From Caballeronia glathei (GTDB taxonomy: Bacteria > Pseudomonadota > Gammaproteobacteria > Burkholderiales > Burkholderiaceae), in contig NZ_JFHC01000012.1 in the NCBI RefSeq assembly GCF_000698595.1, positions 1 through 64,000 on the forward strand: DNA of 64,000 bases, given 5' to 3'. Every line of letters begins with the position of its first letter. The stretch's first letter is position 1. Of this stretch, positions 1 through 9,515 are shown in pieces. A model generated the notes under the pieces. That model saw only the letters and a list, made by a program, of their open reading frames with translations, ran no database searches and was not told the DNA's origin. The translations under genes were made by a program, and so were the position numbers.

Positions 1-2505
1 GCCCGCCGCCACGTTGGCCAGCACCACCGGCGCCGCAGTTGCCGTGCCGCCGAGCGTCACCTTGTCATGTGCTGACGTGTCGTACTTCACCGCATCCGCT
101 GCGCTGCCGCCGGAGCTTGCCGCCACTGCATCCAGCGCCTTGCCTACGTCCGCGTAGTCCTTGCCGCCGACGTTGTACGTCGGTGCGCTGATCTTGCCGT
201 CCGCGCCAACCGCTGCGCCGCCGCCCAGCGCTGCCGCCGTCGTCGATGCCGTGTTGTACAACTGCGAACCGTTGATCGCGTCCGTGCTGGTGGCATTAAC
301 CGCGCCCGATGCCACGTTGACGATCTTGCGCTCGGAGCCTTTCGCGCCGACCGAGATCACGTTGCTCAGCGAGCCGTCGCTGCCGGAGCCGAGAACGACC
401 GTGTTCGTGCCGGTCGTTTTCGTGACGTTGTTGCCGAGAACGAACGTGTTCGCCGCCGTCACCGAGTTCCTGTTACCGAGCGAGAACGACCCGTCGCCGG
501 AAACCGTGGTCTCGTTACCGAGTGCGGCGCTCAACTTGCCGTCGGCGATGCTCTGGCGGCCGATGGCGATCGAACTGTCGCTGTTCGCCTGCGATTCCGA
601 ACCGATGGCGATCGCATCTACGCCGCTCGTGTTGACGGTCGCCAGGTAGCCCAGCGCCAGACCGCGGTCAGCCACCACGTTCGCCTGATGGCCGAACGCC
701 GCAGACCTAACCGAGCCCGCAATCGTGCCGTAACCGACCGACACCGCGCCTTCGGCAGTTGCCGCCGAATTCGAACCGACCGCCACCGAGCGCTTGCCGT
801 TCGCAGTCACGGTCAGACCCACCGCGATCGCGTCCGTACCCAGTGCTTCGATAGAGTTTGTTGTGTTGACGGTGGGACCCGACGCGATCAGCTTGTCCGG
901 TGTCAGGCTTGAAGCGGCCCGCATCACCGCGGCGCGGCTCACCGGTGCCTGTTGGGGCTGGGCCAGCAGCGTCTTGACCTGGCCGAGATTCACCGCGTCA
1001 TTGTCGCTTGTAGCATCGGCCACATTGACGATGCGGCGCTTCAGCGTCGTGCTACCGACCGACACCAGATTTTCACCCGAGGCGACCGAGTTCGCACCAA
1101 GTGCAACGGAGTTATTACGGCTTGCCTGTGCGCCATAACCGACCGCAACGGAGTTGTCCGACGTCGAGCGTGCGCTGGCACCGAACGCGAGCGCCTGGTC
1201 ACCCGTCGCATAGGAATTGCCGCCGACCGCAACCGAATTGACACCTCGTGCAAGCGCGTTCTCGCCCGTCTGTTGCGAGAAGGACATGTATTTCAGCGTA
1301 TCGACGGCGGGGGTGACGGTCTCAGTGATCTTGGTGATCTGCGAGTTCATCTGCTTCACGTTGACCGCGTCGGAGTCGGCCGTGCCGTCCGCCACGTTCG
1401 TCAGCTTGACTGCCGGCTTGCCTGCGCCGCCCAGCGTGACCTTGTCGTGCGCCGTCGAGTCATACTGAACAGACTCGGTCCCGCCAGACGCCGCCTTGTT
1501 CAGCGCGGCTTCGATGCCCGTGACCTGCTCGCCGCCGATCGTGTAGGTCGGCTTGCTGATCTTGCCGTCCGCGCCCACGGCCGCGCCGCCGCCGATCGCG
1601 TCCGCCGCGCTCGATGCCACGTTGTAGAGCTGCGATCCATTGATCGCGTCCGTGCTCGACGCAGCGACGTCGCCGGCCTTCAGCTTCGTGATCTTCGTGC
1701 CCGATGCGCCCGCGAGCGTCACGGTGGCATTCGACGAACCCGCGTCGTACGCGACGAATGCGTTCGTCGCGTTGCCGCTCGAGTCCGTGGTCAAGCCGAC
1801 CTTCTTCAACTGGCTCAGGTTGACTGCGTCGTTGTCCTGCGTGGCGTCGGCCACGTTGGCGATCTGGCGCTTGATCGCCGCGCTGCCCACCGAGATCGTG
1901 TTCGCGCGATTGGCGACAGACTCGCTACCCAGCGCGACAGCGCCTGCTGCCATTGCATTGCTGTTCGCGCCGAGGGCGAGCGACTTCGCGGCCCCTGCCG
2001 ACGCGCTTTCGCCGAGCGCAACCGCCGACGTGTTGAACGAGCGTGCGTTCGCGCCGATCGCAATGCTCTTCAGCGATGCGCTCGAACCGCTGCCGATTGC
2101 CAGGCTGTCCGAGCCCGCGCTCGCGCCAGTGCCAACGGCCGTGCCCGAACCATAGGCTTCAGCGGCGTTGCCGATCGCGACCGCGCCCGTCTTCGACGCG
2201 TTTGCTCCCGTGTCGGCATTTGCCGATGCACCGGTGCCGATCGCGACACCGTCAGCGACGTCGGCGAGAGACTCCGAACCGATTGCGGTGGCATTCGTGC
2301 CGGTAGCCGTCCCTTCGACGATCGGACCGGCCATAGCCGCCGACGCGCCCGCGAGGCTCAGCCCGCCCGCTGCAACCTGAGCGAGAATCGCCTTCGAGAT
2401 CGCAGTCCTTGCACGTTTGCTCTTGCTGCGCCCATTTTCCAGCTCGGAGACGGCGACCCAGGTCCCTGTCGTTTCGTTCCATACAGACTTGTATGTCTTG
2501 TTCAT
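1..2505 (-). CDS. Trimeric autotransporter adhesin (YadA/BpaC-like), N-terminal part
   Basis: The minus-strand frame is open from the ATG at 2505 to the left edge (835 codons, no stop), so the C-terminal stalk and beta-barrel anchor are missing. The first about 25 residues ([20 protein letters not shown]) match the extended signal peptide region of large type V adhesins. A signal core with LAGASAAMA follows at about residues 45-60. After that come many head repeats of the form AxAIGxxSxA/SxAVG, with neck-type motifs (NVADATxDNDAVNLx[12 protein letters not shown]) recurring several times. The family trimerises on the cell surface and mediates adhesion. It is read away from the type I secretion operon to its right, as a separate transcription unit. 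The adhesin class is certain; its ligand is unknown. Confidence 0.93.
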   Translation of the reverse strand, partial: MNKTYKSVWNETTGTWVAVSELENGRSKSKRARTAISKAILAQVAAGGLSLAGASAAMAGPIVEGTATGTNATAIGSESLADVADGVAIGTGASANADTGANASKTGAVAIGNAAEAYGSGTAVGTGASAGSDSLAIGSGSSASLKSIAIGANARSFNTSAVALGESASAGAAKSLALGANSNAMAAGAVALGSESVANRANTISVGSAAIKRQIANVADATQDNDAVNLSQLKKVGLTTDSSGNATNAFVAYDAGSSNATVTLAGASGTKITKLKAGDVAASSTDAINGSQLYNVASSAADAIGGGAAVGADGKISKPTYTIGGEQVTGIEAALNKAASGGTESVQYDSTAHDKVTLGGAGKPAVKLTNVADGTADSDAVNVKQMNSQITKITETVTPAVDTLKYMSFSQQTGENALARGVNSVAVGGNSYATGDQALAFGASARSTSDNSVAVGYGAQASRNNSVALGANSVASGENLVSVGSTTLKRRIVNVADATSDNDAVNLGQVKTLLAQPQQAPVSRAAVMRAASSLTPDKLIASGPTVNTTNSIEALGTDAIAVGLTVTANGKRSVAVGSNSAATAEGAVSVGYGTIAGSVRSAAFGHQANVVADRGLALGYLATVNTSGVDAIAIGSESQANSDSSIAIGRQSIADGKLSAALGNETTVSGDGSFSLGNRNSVTAANTFVLGNNVTKTTGTNTVVLGSGSDGSLSNVISVGAKGSERKIVNVASGAVNATSTDAINGSQLYNTASTTAAALGGGAAVGADGKISAPTYNVGGKDYADVGKALDAVAASSGGSAADAVKYDTSAHDKVTLGGTATAAPVVLANVAAG

Positions 2506-3030
2506 ACTATTGCTAACCCCAACAAAATTAAGAAAATTCGCCTCACGGCACAGCACAGCGATCGGTCGCCATCCCTTGTTACGGATGACCAAGTACTTTT
2601 TCGATACTCGATTGAAAGCACTCGACGCTCTTTGCCATGCACAGCGCCTTCACTGAGCACAGCGAAGAAACAAGCCGTTCACGGCGGAACCTGCCCATTT
2701 CGGAACGCTGGCGAACTATAGGTATTGGCGGGGTGGCGCTTAACACGAAAACTCCTAATTTCGTGTCACCGCGCGCGCGGGAAAGAATCTTTGAGAGGAG
2801 CATGGTCCTTTGCGGGGTCATCGCCCCGTGAAAACGATCGGCAAAGGCAAGCGGGGCAACGGGCGCGGGTATACGGTTCCGCTGCGCTCCGGCATTTTCG
2901 AGATACCGGGAAACGTCTTAATGTGTTCCGACGTTGCTTTCAAGCAACTCAAATGTCCCATCGACACCGGGTCACTTGCGCATCGTTGCGCATCGCATCG
3001 CCCACTTCAGCGATGAGTCGATTCCGCAAA
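2506..3030. other. Non-coding region upstream of the adhesin
   Basis: No convincing gene lies here. The short open frames have arginine/serine-rich shadow composition and no supporting context. The part next to 2505 is noticeably AT-richer than its surroundings (2505-2600) and presumably carries the adhesin promoter, but no clear -35/-10 pair could be fixed. Confidence 0.5.
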
Positions 3031-3070
3031 GAGAAAAGCCATCGATGCATTTGCATCGATGGCTTTTCTC
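3031..3070. terminator. Bidirectional hairpin terminator after the TolC-like gene
   Basis: The inverted repeat is perfect, with 19-bp arms (3031-3049 and 3052-3070) and a 2-nt centre. Its outer ends are GAGAAAAG/CTTTTCTC, followed by TTT on both strands. It lies 36 bp beyond the stop of the TolC-like gene, so it most likely ends the type I secretion operon. Confidence 0.8.
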
Positions 3071-3105
3071 TTTCCCGCTTCAGTCTGCGCGATCCGCGCC
3101 AGGCG

Positions 3106-5244
3106 TCACGTTCCGTTCAACCACTCCATCAGCGTGCCGCTGCTGAGATGCAGCTTGAGCACTGACTGATAAGCGTCGAACTGCGTCGTCACTTCGGCTA
3201 CCTGATTGTTATAGAAGTCGCTCTCCGCGAGCAGCACATCGAGCAGCGTGCGTCGTCCAAGGTGATACCACTGCTCGAAAAACTGCTTGCGCACGAGCTC
3301 GGACTCATCCGCTACCTCGGCGTAGAGACGCGCTCGCTCGGCGAGCGCCAGCGCGTCGTGATGAGCCTGCCTTACGTTGTATTCGGCATCGAGGCGCAAC
3401 TGCTCCTTCTTCTCGCCGCTCGAGTCCGCCCGCGCCAGCGCCGCGCGTTCCGATGCGCGCTGGCTGCCGCCCTGAAACGGCGACCACGAAAGCTGCAGCA
3501 TGGTCTGCCACGGCTGGCGCGAGCCGAACGTGTCGCGTCCCGTCGATTTGGTGATGACCCAGTTCACCTCCGGCAAGCCGGACGCACGGACCGCCTTCGC
3601 GTAGGCATCGGCGGCGGCCTGCTCGGCGCCAGCCTGCGCGACGGTCGGATTCTGTGCGATCGCCGCCACGGCGTCTTCCACGGCGGCGACTCTCATCTGC
3701 CAGTGAATGCCGCCGGGCATCGGCGTCGGCTGATCGCCGACCAGCTTGCGCACCGCGAGCTCCAGCTCACGCACTCGCGTCGCGACCGCATCCTGTGTGG
3801 TCTGAGCCTGAAGGAGACGCGCCTTCGCCTGCGTCAACTCGCTCGAGCGGCCCGGATCAACCTTGACGATCTCCACCAGCATGTCGACGAGCGCACGCAT
3901 GCGCTTCACGTAATTGACGCCGATCGCGTACGCGGCGCGGTTCTTCGCCAGCTCGACGAGATTCGACGATATGTCGTACGCATTCGCCTGGGCCGTCGCA
4001 AGGTACTTGTATTGCGCCGCGTCCGCCGTCCTGCTCCGGCTTTCGATCGTCTTGCTGGTCTTGCCCCAGTCGTAGACCCTGGTGGAGATGTTGACGTTGG
4101 CGTAGGCGCGGTTGTAGTCGTCGTAGCGTGTGCCGGAATCCCTGATGGAAGGCGAGTAGCCGCCGATCTGCACTTGCGGCCAGCGGCGGCCCTTTGCCTC
4201 GTCGGTGTCGTAGCCTGCCGCCTCCCAGTCCGCGCGCGCCTGGCGCACTTCCGCACTGCGCTCAGCGGCAAGATCCGCCGCCTGGCGCAACGCGCTACGC
4301 ACCGCCTGCTCGGGCACCGGCGGGCCGCCTGCGACGTCGCGCACGCCGATCGCGCTGTCGCCGAGCCATTGCGAATAGGCCTCCTCGACGGCGCCGCTGC
4401 CGCGTTGTGCTCGCTTTTTCGCCGGTACCGGGGCGTCGGGGAATGCGAACGTCACGTCCTCGCCCCGGACGACGGGGTCCGATGCGAGCGACTTGAGCGA
4501 TTCGGCCGCCGAGTTCCCGAGCCCGGATTTCGGGAGCCGGCTCGTGGGGAGCGGGCCCGCTTGCGTCCGCTGAACCGTGGCGCCCGAATCGCGAGCGATG
4601 GGGCTCTGCACGCCGGCCGCAGTGCTGGAGAAGTGCTTTGCGCTCGGCTGCTCGACGGTACTCGTCGATTCCGGCAACGACAGACCCGGCGTGAACGCGT
4701 AGTACGACTTCCGGGTCGCAACCGGCTTTTCCGGCGAGACCGGCGCGGATGACGGCACCGCGGCGAGGTTGCGTTCCTCCGGCGCAGCCGCCGATAGCTG
4801 CCGAGCGGCCTCGCCCGCGCCCGCCAGCGACGACGCCTGCGGAGGTCGGGCGACCGTGCGCATGTCCGCACTGGCCGATTCCGTTGTGGTCGGAGCCGCC
4901 ACGGCGCGAAGCGCCGGTGAAGGATCCGCTTGGCGATGCACTTCATCGACGCTGACAGCCGCGCGCTCCGGTGTCGCGGGGGGAAGAGCGCCGGCGCTCG
5001 CGCTCACCGGCGCCGCGGGTTGCGCGATCGCTCCGGGCTGCGTGACGGGCACATGAGTGGGCACCCACGGCATTGCATCGAGGGCGGAAGCTGCCTGCGA
5101 GCGCGATGGAGCGCACGCGAGCGCCATCACTCCGGCACCGACGAGTACCCCCGACCCGCGCAGGCGCGCGCCCCGGCCACGCGCGTCGGGTGCGCGTCGC
5201 TCATATGAAAGCGCATTGCGCGCCGCGGATTTTCGCTTTTGCAT
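3106..5244 (-). CDS. TolC-family outer membrane efflux/secretion protein
   Basis: This 712-residue protein starts at the ATG at 5244. A long basic N-terminus leads to a signal-peptide core (VLVGAGVMALACA, about residues 33-45). About 230 residues rich in Ala, Pro and Ser follow, then the TolC/OEP coiled-coil region from about residue 300 to the end (e.g. ARADWEAAGYDTDEAKGRRWPQ). OEP-family proteins trimerise into an outer membrane channel and periplasmic tunnel. Its start is 6 bp beyond the stop of the membrane fusion gene, so it is the last gene of a type I secretion operon. At 712 residues it is much longer than ordinary TolC (about 450-500); the excess is the low-complexity N-terminal insert. 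Confidence 0.9.
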   Translation of the reverse strand: MQKRKSAARNALSYERRAPDARGRGARLRGSGVLVGAGVMALACAPSRSQAASALDAMPWVPTHVPVTQPGAIAQPAAPVSASAGALPPATPERAAVSVDEVHRQADPSPALRAVAAPTTTESASADMRTVARPPQASSLAGAGEAARQLSAAAPEERNLAAVPSSAPVSPEKPVATRKSYYAFTPGLSLPESTSTVEQPSAKHFSSTAAGVQSPIARDSGATVQRTQAGPLPTSRLPKSGLGNSAAESLKSLASDPVVRGEDVTFAFPDAPVPAKKRAQRGSGAVEEAYSQWLGDSAIGVRDVAGGPPVPEQAVRSALRQAADLAAERSAEVRQARADWEAAGYDTDEAKGRRWPQVQIGGYSPSIRDSGTRYDDYNRAYANVNISTRVYDWGKTSKTIESRSRTADAAQYKYLATAQANAYDISSNLVELAKNRAAYAIGVNYVKRMRALVDMLVEIVKVDPGRSSELTQAKARLLQAQTTQDAVATRVRELELAVRKLVGDQPTPMPGGIHWQMRVAAVEDAVAAIAQNPTVAQAGAEQAAADAYAKAVRASGLPEVNWVITKSTGRDTFGSRQPWQTMLQLSWSPFQGGSQRASERAALARADSSGEKKEQLRLDAEYNVRQAHHDALALAERARLYAEVADESELVRKQFFEQWYHLGRRTLLDVLLAESDFYNNQVAEVTTQFDAYQSVLKLHLSSGTLMEWLNGT

Positions 5245-5250
5245 GGCTGC

Positions 5251-6528
5251 TTATCTCTCGCGAAACGCTTCGCGCGCCTTGAAAATGGGCTTCAGCAAAT
5301 AAGACAGAACGGTCTTCTCCCCAGTGCGGATTTCGACGGTTCCGGTCATGCCCGGGATGATGGGCAGGCGCTTTCCGCCAGCGACCAGCTCGCTGTTTTC
5401 GGTCAGCACCTGCACGCGGTAATAGATGGCATCGGGCTTGCCCGGCGCCGCGTGATCGTCCTGCAGCGTGTCGGGGCTGATCAGCTTGACGTGGCCCTTC
5501 AGGCCGCCGTAGATGCCGAAGTCGTAGGCGGATATCTTGACCGTCGCAGGAAGCCCCGGGCGCAGGAACGCCACGTCCTGCGGCTTGACCCGCGCCTCGA
5601 CGATCAGCTGGTCCGCATAAGGCACGATGCTCATGATCTGGGCGCCGGGCTGGATCACGCCGCCGACGGTCGTCACCTTGATGTCCTTCACGGTGCCCTT
5701 CACGGGCGCGACGATGGTCGTGCGCTGCAGCACGTCAGCGCGGCCGACGAGGTTCTCCTTCGTCTGCGCCAGTTCCAGTTCGAGCCGCGAGAGCTGTTCG
5801 TTCGCATCGGCCTGATACTTGTTGCGGCGCTCGACGATCTGCGCCTGCAGATCGTTCGCGCTGCGCTTCATGCGCAGCACCTCGGTTTCGGAGATGAGAC
5901 CGCGCTTCGCGAGCGGCTCGGTCATGTTGATCTCGTTCATCGCCAGCCCGTAGCTGCGCTCGAGCGACGCGACGCTGTCGTAAAGCGCCTTGCGCCGCGC
6001 CTGATACGCGAGCGTCTCGCTCTGCACGACGCTCTTGTCGGCAAGCACGTCGGGCGGGAACGCGAGCGCCTGTCCGAACGCTTCGGCGCGCAGCCGCGCG
6101 ACCGTGCCGCGCAGGCCGACGAGTTTCGAGCGGCCTTCCGAGTAGGCCGAATCGGCGCGCTTGGGGTCGATATTGAGGAGCAGTTGACCCTTCTCCACCA
6201 CGTCGCCTTCACGCACGTGCAGATCGGCGAGAATGCCGCCTTCGAGACTCTGGATGAGCTGTTCGCGGCTCACCGGAATCACCTTGCCCTCGCCGTGCGT
6301 GATTTCCTCGACGCGCGCGAATTTCGCCCACACGAGGCCACCGGCGATCACGGCCGCCAGCAGATAGAGCACGGCGCGCGTGCCCGGAATCGACTGGGCG
6401 AGTTGCGACTCGCGCAGGTCGTTCATGTAAGCAGCGTCGGCGGGATGGATGCGGCTGGCCGCCCGACGGCCGCCCGCAACCGGTACGGATGCGCCACCGC
6501 GCTTGCGGAACAGTTGGGGCAGATTCAT
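5251..6528 (-). CDS. HlyD-family type I secretion membrane fusion protein
   Basis: This 425-residue adaptor links the inner membrane ABC exporter to the TolC-like channel. It has a cytoplasmic N-terminus, one transmembrane segment (AVLYLLAAVIAGGLVWAKFA, about residues 50-70), a lipoyl-like half (HGEGKVIPVSREQLIQSLEG, IVAPVKGTVKDIKV), a coiled-coil hairpin between the halves, and the HlyD C-terminal domain ending with PGMTGTVEIRTGEKTVLSYL. The ATG at 6528 overlaps the stop of the ABC gene in an ATGA, implying translational coupling. A longer frame upstream is only the out-of-frame shadow of the ABC gene. Confidence 0.94.
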   Translation of the reverse strand: MNLPQLFRKRGGASVPVAGGRRAASRIHPADAAYMNDLRESQLAQSIPGTRAVLYLLAAVIAGGLVWAKFARVEEITHGEGKVIPVSREQLIQSLEGGILADLHVREGDVVEKGQLLLNIDPKRADSAYSEGRSKLVGLRGTVARLRAEAFGQALAFPPDVLADKSVVQSETLAYQARRKALYDSVASLERSYGLAMNEINMTEPLAKRGLISETEVLRMKRSANDLQAQIVERRNKYQADANEQLSRLELELAQTKENLVGRADVLQRTTIVAPVKGTVKDIKVTTVGGVIQPGAQIMSIVPYADQLIVEARVKPQDVAFLRPGLPATVKISAYDFGIYGGLKGHVKLISPDTLQDDHAAPGKPDAIYYRVQVLTENSELVAGGKRLPIIPGMTGTVEIRTGEKTVLSYLLKPIFKAREAFRER

Positions 6529-8963
6529 TGGGCGTTCTCCGTGGCCTCGACAGACGGCCGGGACGGTTGATGCGGCTGCGGCGCCTGGGCGGATTGAGCG
6601 GGTTGAGCGGGTTGAGCGGGTTGAGCGGGTTGAGCGGGTTGAGCGGGTTGAGCGGGTTGAGCAGGCTGAAGCGCCTGAGCGGACCGCGTCTGCGCCGCGG
6701 GCTGGGCGGCCGCGCTCGCCGGCGCGCGCAGCGCGGCAAGCACCGCCTCCTTGGGACCGTCGGCGGCGATTTTCCCTGCATCCACCACGATCACCCGGTC
6801 GACCAGTTGCAGCAGCGACGGACGGTGCGTGACCACGACGAGCGTCTGCCCATGCGTCGCCTGCGCGAGATCGGCGATGAACGCCGCCTCCGTCTGCGTG
6901 TCCATGGCGCTCGTCGGCTCGTCCATCAGGAGGAGCGTGGGCCGTGCGATCAGGCAGCGGGCCAGTGCCACCAGCTGGCGCTGGCCGCCCGACAGCCCGT
7001 CGCCGTTCTCGCCGATCTGCATGTTGTAGCCCATCGGACTCGCGGCCGCGATCGCGTCGACGCCCGTGAGCTTTGCGACGCGCAGCAGTTCGTGCACGCT
7101 CGCATCGGGCCTGCCGATCATCACGTTCTGGCGCAGCGAGCCGTAAAAGAGCCGGCTGTCCTGCGCGACATAGCCGACCGCAGCGCGCCAGTCGGCCGGA
7201 TCGATCTGCGCCACGTCGATGCCCGCGCTGAACATCTGCCCCGTGGTCGGCCGATAGAGGTTCGCCATCACGCGCAGCAGCGACGACTTGCCGCTTCCCA
7301 CGCGCCCGAGAATCGCAATTCGCTCGCCGGCCTGGATACTGATATTGATGTTCTTCAGGAAGTCGGGCACCGGCATGCCGTTCGGCGACGGGTAGTGAAA
7401 TCCCACGCCGCTGAGTTCCAGCGCGCCCGTGATCGCAGGATCGTGCAGATACTCGACCTCGGGATCGCGCTCGACCGGCCGCGCCATCAGCTTGTTCAGC
7501 GAATCGAGCGCCGCCTTCGCCTGCTGGAAGCGCACGGCGAGCCCGGCCACCTGCCCGAGCGGCGCGAGCGCGCGGCTGCCGAGGATCACCGAGCCGATGA
7601 GCGCACCCTGCGTCAGCTTGCCGTCCGCGATCAGGTACACGCCGACGACGACCATGATCACCGTCTCGAACTGCGTCATCCAGGTCACGAAGTTCACGGC
7701 AAGCGTCGAGAGCCGCTTGGACTTCATCGACGTGCTCGACGCGAGCGCGGAGAACAGTTCCCAGCGCTCCTGCATATAGCGCTCGCCGCCCGTCGCCTTC
7801 AGCGTCTCGATGCCTTCGACGGCCTCGATCAACAGGCCCTGCTTGAGCGACGACTCGCGCAGATTCTCCTTCATCGTCTTCGCGAGCGGCCACTGGATCG
7901 CGATGCTCACGCCGACGATCAGCGGAATCATCATGAGCGGCACGAAGCCGAGCGGGCCGCCGATCATGAAGATCACCGCGACGAACAGAAGCGTGAACGG
8001 CAGGTCGGAGATGGTCGCAAGCGTCGCCGACGCGACGAAATCGCGCACCGATTCGAATTCGCGCAACTGGTTGGCGAACGAGCCCGACGACGCGGGCTTG
8101 TGCTCCATGCGGATCGCCATTGCACGGCGAAACAGGAGCGCGCCCATGACGAGGTCGGCCTTCTTGCCGGCAACGTCGAGCACATGCGCGCGGACGATGC
8201 GCGCGATGAACTCGAAGAGCATCGCGACGGAGACGCCGATCGCGAGCGACCAGAGCGTCACAAACGCCTGGTTGGGCACGACGCGGTCGTAGACGTTCAT
8301 CGTGAAGAACGTGCTCGCGAGCGCGAGCACGTTGATGAGCAGCGCGCCGAGCGCGGCGCTCGAATAATAGCGGCGGTAGCGCCACAGCGTGCTCAGCAGC
8401 CAGTGGCCCTTGCTCTCGGCTTCCGGCTGCCCCGCGCGGGCATCGACCTTGCCGAGCGGCTTCACCAGCATCGCGAAGCCCGCGTAGTGCTCCTTGAGCG
8501 TCGATGCGCCGATCGTCAGGATCTGCGAACCCACCTCGGGCATCACCACCAGGTAAGCCGTCTCGTATTCGTCTTCGGTGTCTGCCTTGTCCTTGCCTTC
8601 TGTGCCGGTTCGCTCGACCTTGACCCGCTCCGGCGAGCGTCCGATCAGAATGCAGCCGCCGTGGTCCTTCCGAAAGAGGATGACCGGCAACAGCATCGGC
8701 GTGATCTCGTGCAGATGCCGCTCGACGACGCCCGCAGCGAACCCGGCGCCCTCCAGCGCGAGCTGCGCCTGTTGCGGCGCTATGAAGCGGCCGGCCGGCA
8801 GTCCCGCGACCAGCGCGTCCTCGCTGGCCGGCTTGCCGTGATGAGCCGTCATCCAGAGAAGGCTCTTGAGCAAGGTATCGTCGACTTTCCTGGCTAACGG
8901 CAGAGCTGCTGGCCCGGTGGCCGGTTGAGCGGGCGAACTTGCGCCCGGAGCTTCACTTTTCAT
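6525..8963 (-). CDS. Type I secretion ABC exporter (LapB-like, degenerate C39 domain)
   Basis: About 812 residues from the ATG at 8963 (MKSEAPG); the frame stays open to another ATG at 9062, so the start is not certain. Layout: an N-terminal C39 peptidase-like domain without an evident catalytic Cys, as in LapB/HlyB exporters of adhesins; six transmembrane segments from about residue 205; then the ATPase with Walker A (GRVGSGKSS, near 555), signature LSGGQRQ (near 660) and Walker B LLLMDEP (near 680). It drives one-step export across both membranes with the downstream HlyD and TolC proteins. The C-terminus ends in a tail of AQP tripeptide repeats encoded by a 9-bp minisatellite. No RTX-type substrate is in the window. 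Confidence 0.92.
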   Translation of the reverse strand: MKSEAPGASSPAQPATGPAALPLARKVDDTLLKSLLWMTAHHGKPASEDALVAGLPAGRFIAPQQAQLALEGAGFAAGVVERHLHEITPMLLPVILFRKDHGGCILIGRSPERVKVERTGTEGKDKADTEDEYETAYLVVMPEVGSQILTIGASTLKEHYAGFAMLVKPLGKVDARAGQPEAESKGHWLLSTLWRYRRYYSSAALGALLINVLALASTFFTMNVYDRVVPNQAFVTLWSLAIGVSVAMLFEFIARIVRAHVLDVAGKKADLVMGALLFRRAMAIRMEHKPASSGSFANQLREFESVRDFVASATLATISDLPFTLLFVAVIFMIGGPLGFVPLMMIPLIVGVSIAIQWPLAKTMKENLRESSLKQGLLIEAVEGIETLKATGGERYMQERWELFSALASSTSMKSKRLSTLAVNFVTWMTQFETVIMVVVGVYLIADGKLTQGALIGSVILGSRALAPLGQVAGLAVRFQQAKAALDSLNKLMARPVERDPEVEYLHDPAITGALELSGVGFHYPSPNGMPVPDFLKNINISIQAGERIAILGRVGSGKSSLLRVMANLYRPTTGQMFSAGIDVAQIDPADWRAAVGYVAQDSRLFYGSLRQNVMIGRPDASVHELLRVAKLTGVDAIAAASPMGYNMQIGENGDGLSGGQRQLVALARCLIARPTLLLMDEPTSAMDTQTEAAFIADLAQATHGQTLVVVTHRPSLLQLVDRVIVVDAGKIAADGPKEAVLAALRAPASAAAQPAAQTRSAQALQPAQPAQPAQPAQPAQPAQPAQPAQSAQAPQPHQPSRPSVEATENAQ
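6592..6663. repeat. 9-bp tandem repeat (minisatellite) in the exporter 3' end
   Basis: The unit GGTTGAGCG (plus strand) is repeated without a break from 6601 for six exact copies, flanked by imperfect copies on both sides. On the coding strand each copy adds one Ala-Gln-Pro tripeptide. Copy-number change would alter tail length and keep the frame. The array ends about 65 bp before the start codon of the HlyD gene. Confidence 0.95.
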
Positions 8964-9062
8964 GGCTTGTTGCTGCGCGGTTGAGCACACCGGACAAGGC
9001 TTGACGCCCCGTGTCCGGTGTGCAGGTGATGCGTCGGTTGCATGCGGCGCGGATCGACTCAT

Positions 9063-9475
9063 CGCGGCGTGCGATCCGCGATCCGTTCCCCGCGAAACCG
9101 CGGTCGTCGGTTCGACCCGCGAACGCCGCTCTGCGGGAAGCGCATTATCCGTAGTGCGCTACGATCGACGTATAAGAAGCGTCTTAATCGCAATTCATAA
9201 GAAATCCGTAACGAATCTGTATGAATGCGCGTATCGGACCTGCATGCACGAGCCTCGCGCCCCGGGCCCGCGCATCAGACGAAAACACGCGCGCGGGAAC
9301 GGCACTTCGCCGGATTCGAAGCCACAGTGGCTTCGAATCCGGAATCGGCTCAAATGCGCAGGGGATTGTCCATATCTGAAGTCGGCTGACTACGAGAGTC
9401 GTCCGAATTCCGATCGCATTGCGCGATCAGACGAACTTTCACGATTGGACGGGGAACACCGACTAAACGGACGAA
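9063..9475. other. Intergenic region upstream of the type I secretion operon
   Basis: About 410 bp without a credible gene; a plus-strand frame across it has shadow-like composition. It contains an AT-richer patch at 9160-9230 with a spaced inverted repeat (ATTCATA at 9193-9199, TATGAAT at 9220-9226), a plausible promoter/operator site for the exporter operon. The exceptional palindrome at 9310-9342 is listed separately. Confidence 0.5.
9310..9342. repeat. Perfect 33-bp palindrome (16-bp arms, 1-nt centre)
   Basis: CCGGATTCGAAGCCAC at 9310-9325, a single A at 9326, then the exact reverse complement at 9327-9342. There is no T-tract on either side, so it does not look like an intrinsic terminator. 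It lies between the stop of hemJ and the start of the secretion operon. Role unknown. Confidence 0.9.
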
Positions 9476-9497
9476 CCGCCGGAAGTGGCTCCGGCGG
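9476..9497 (-). terminator. Possible terminator hairpin after hemJ
   Basis: Arms CCGCCGGA (9476-9483) and TCCGGCGG (9490-9497) with a 6-nt loop, 18 bp past the hemJ stop. The following minus-strand sequence is only weakly T-rich, so this may be incomplete or Rho-assisted. Confidence 0.35.
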
Positions 9498-9515
9498 CTC
9501 GCGTGAAGACGTGCC

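Noticed and set aside
6592..6663. Phase-variable on/off switch
   Set aside because: The unit is 9 bp, so copy changes keep the frame; only tail length would vary.
6529..8385. N-terminal extension of the HlyD frame
   Set aside because: Out-of-frame reading of the ABC exporter gene; the HlyD protein begins at the ATGA overlap at 6528.
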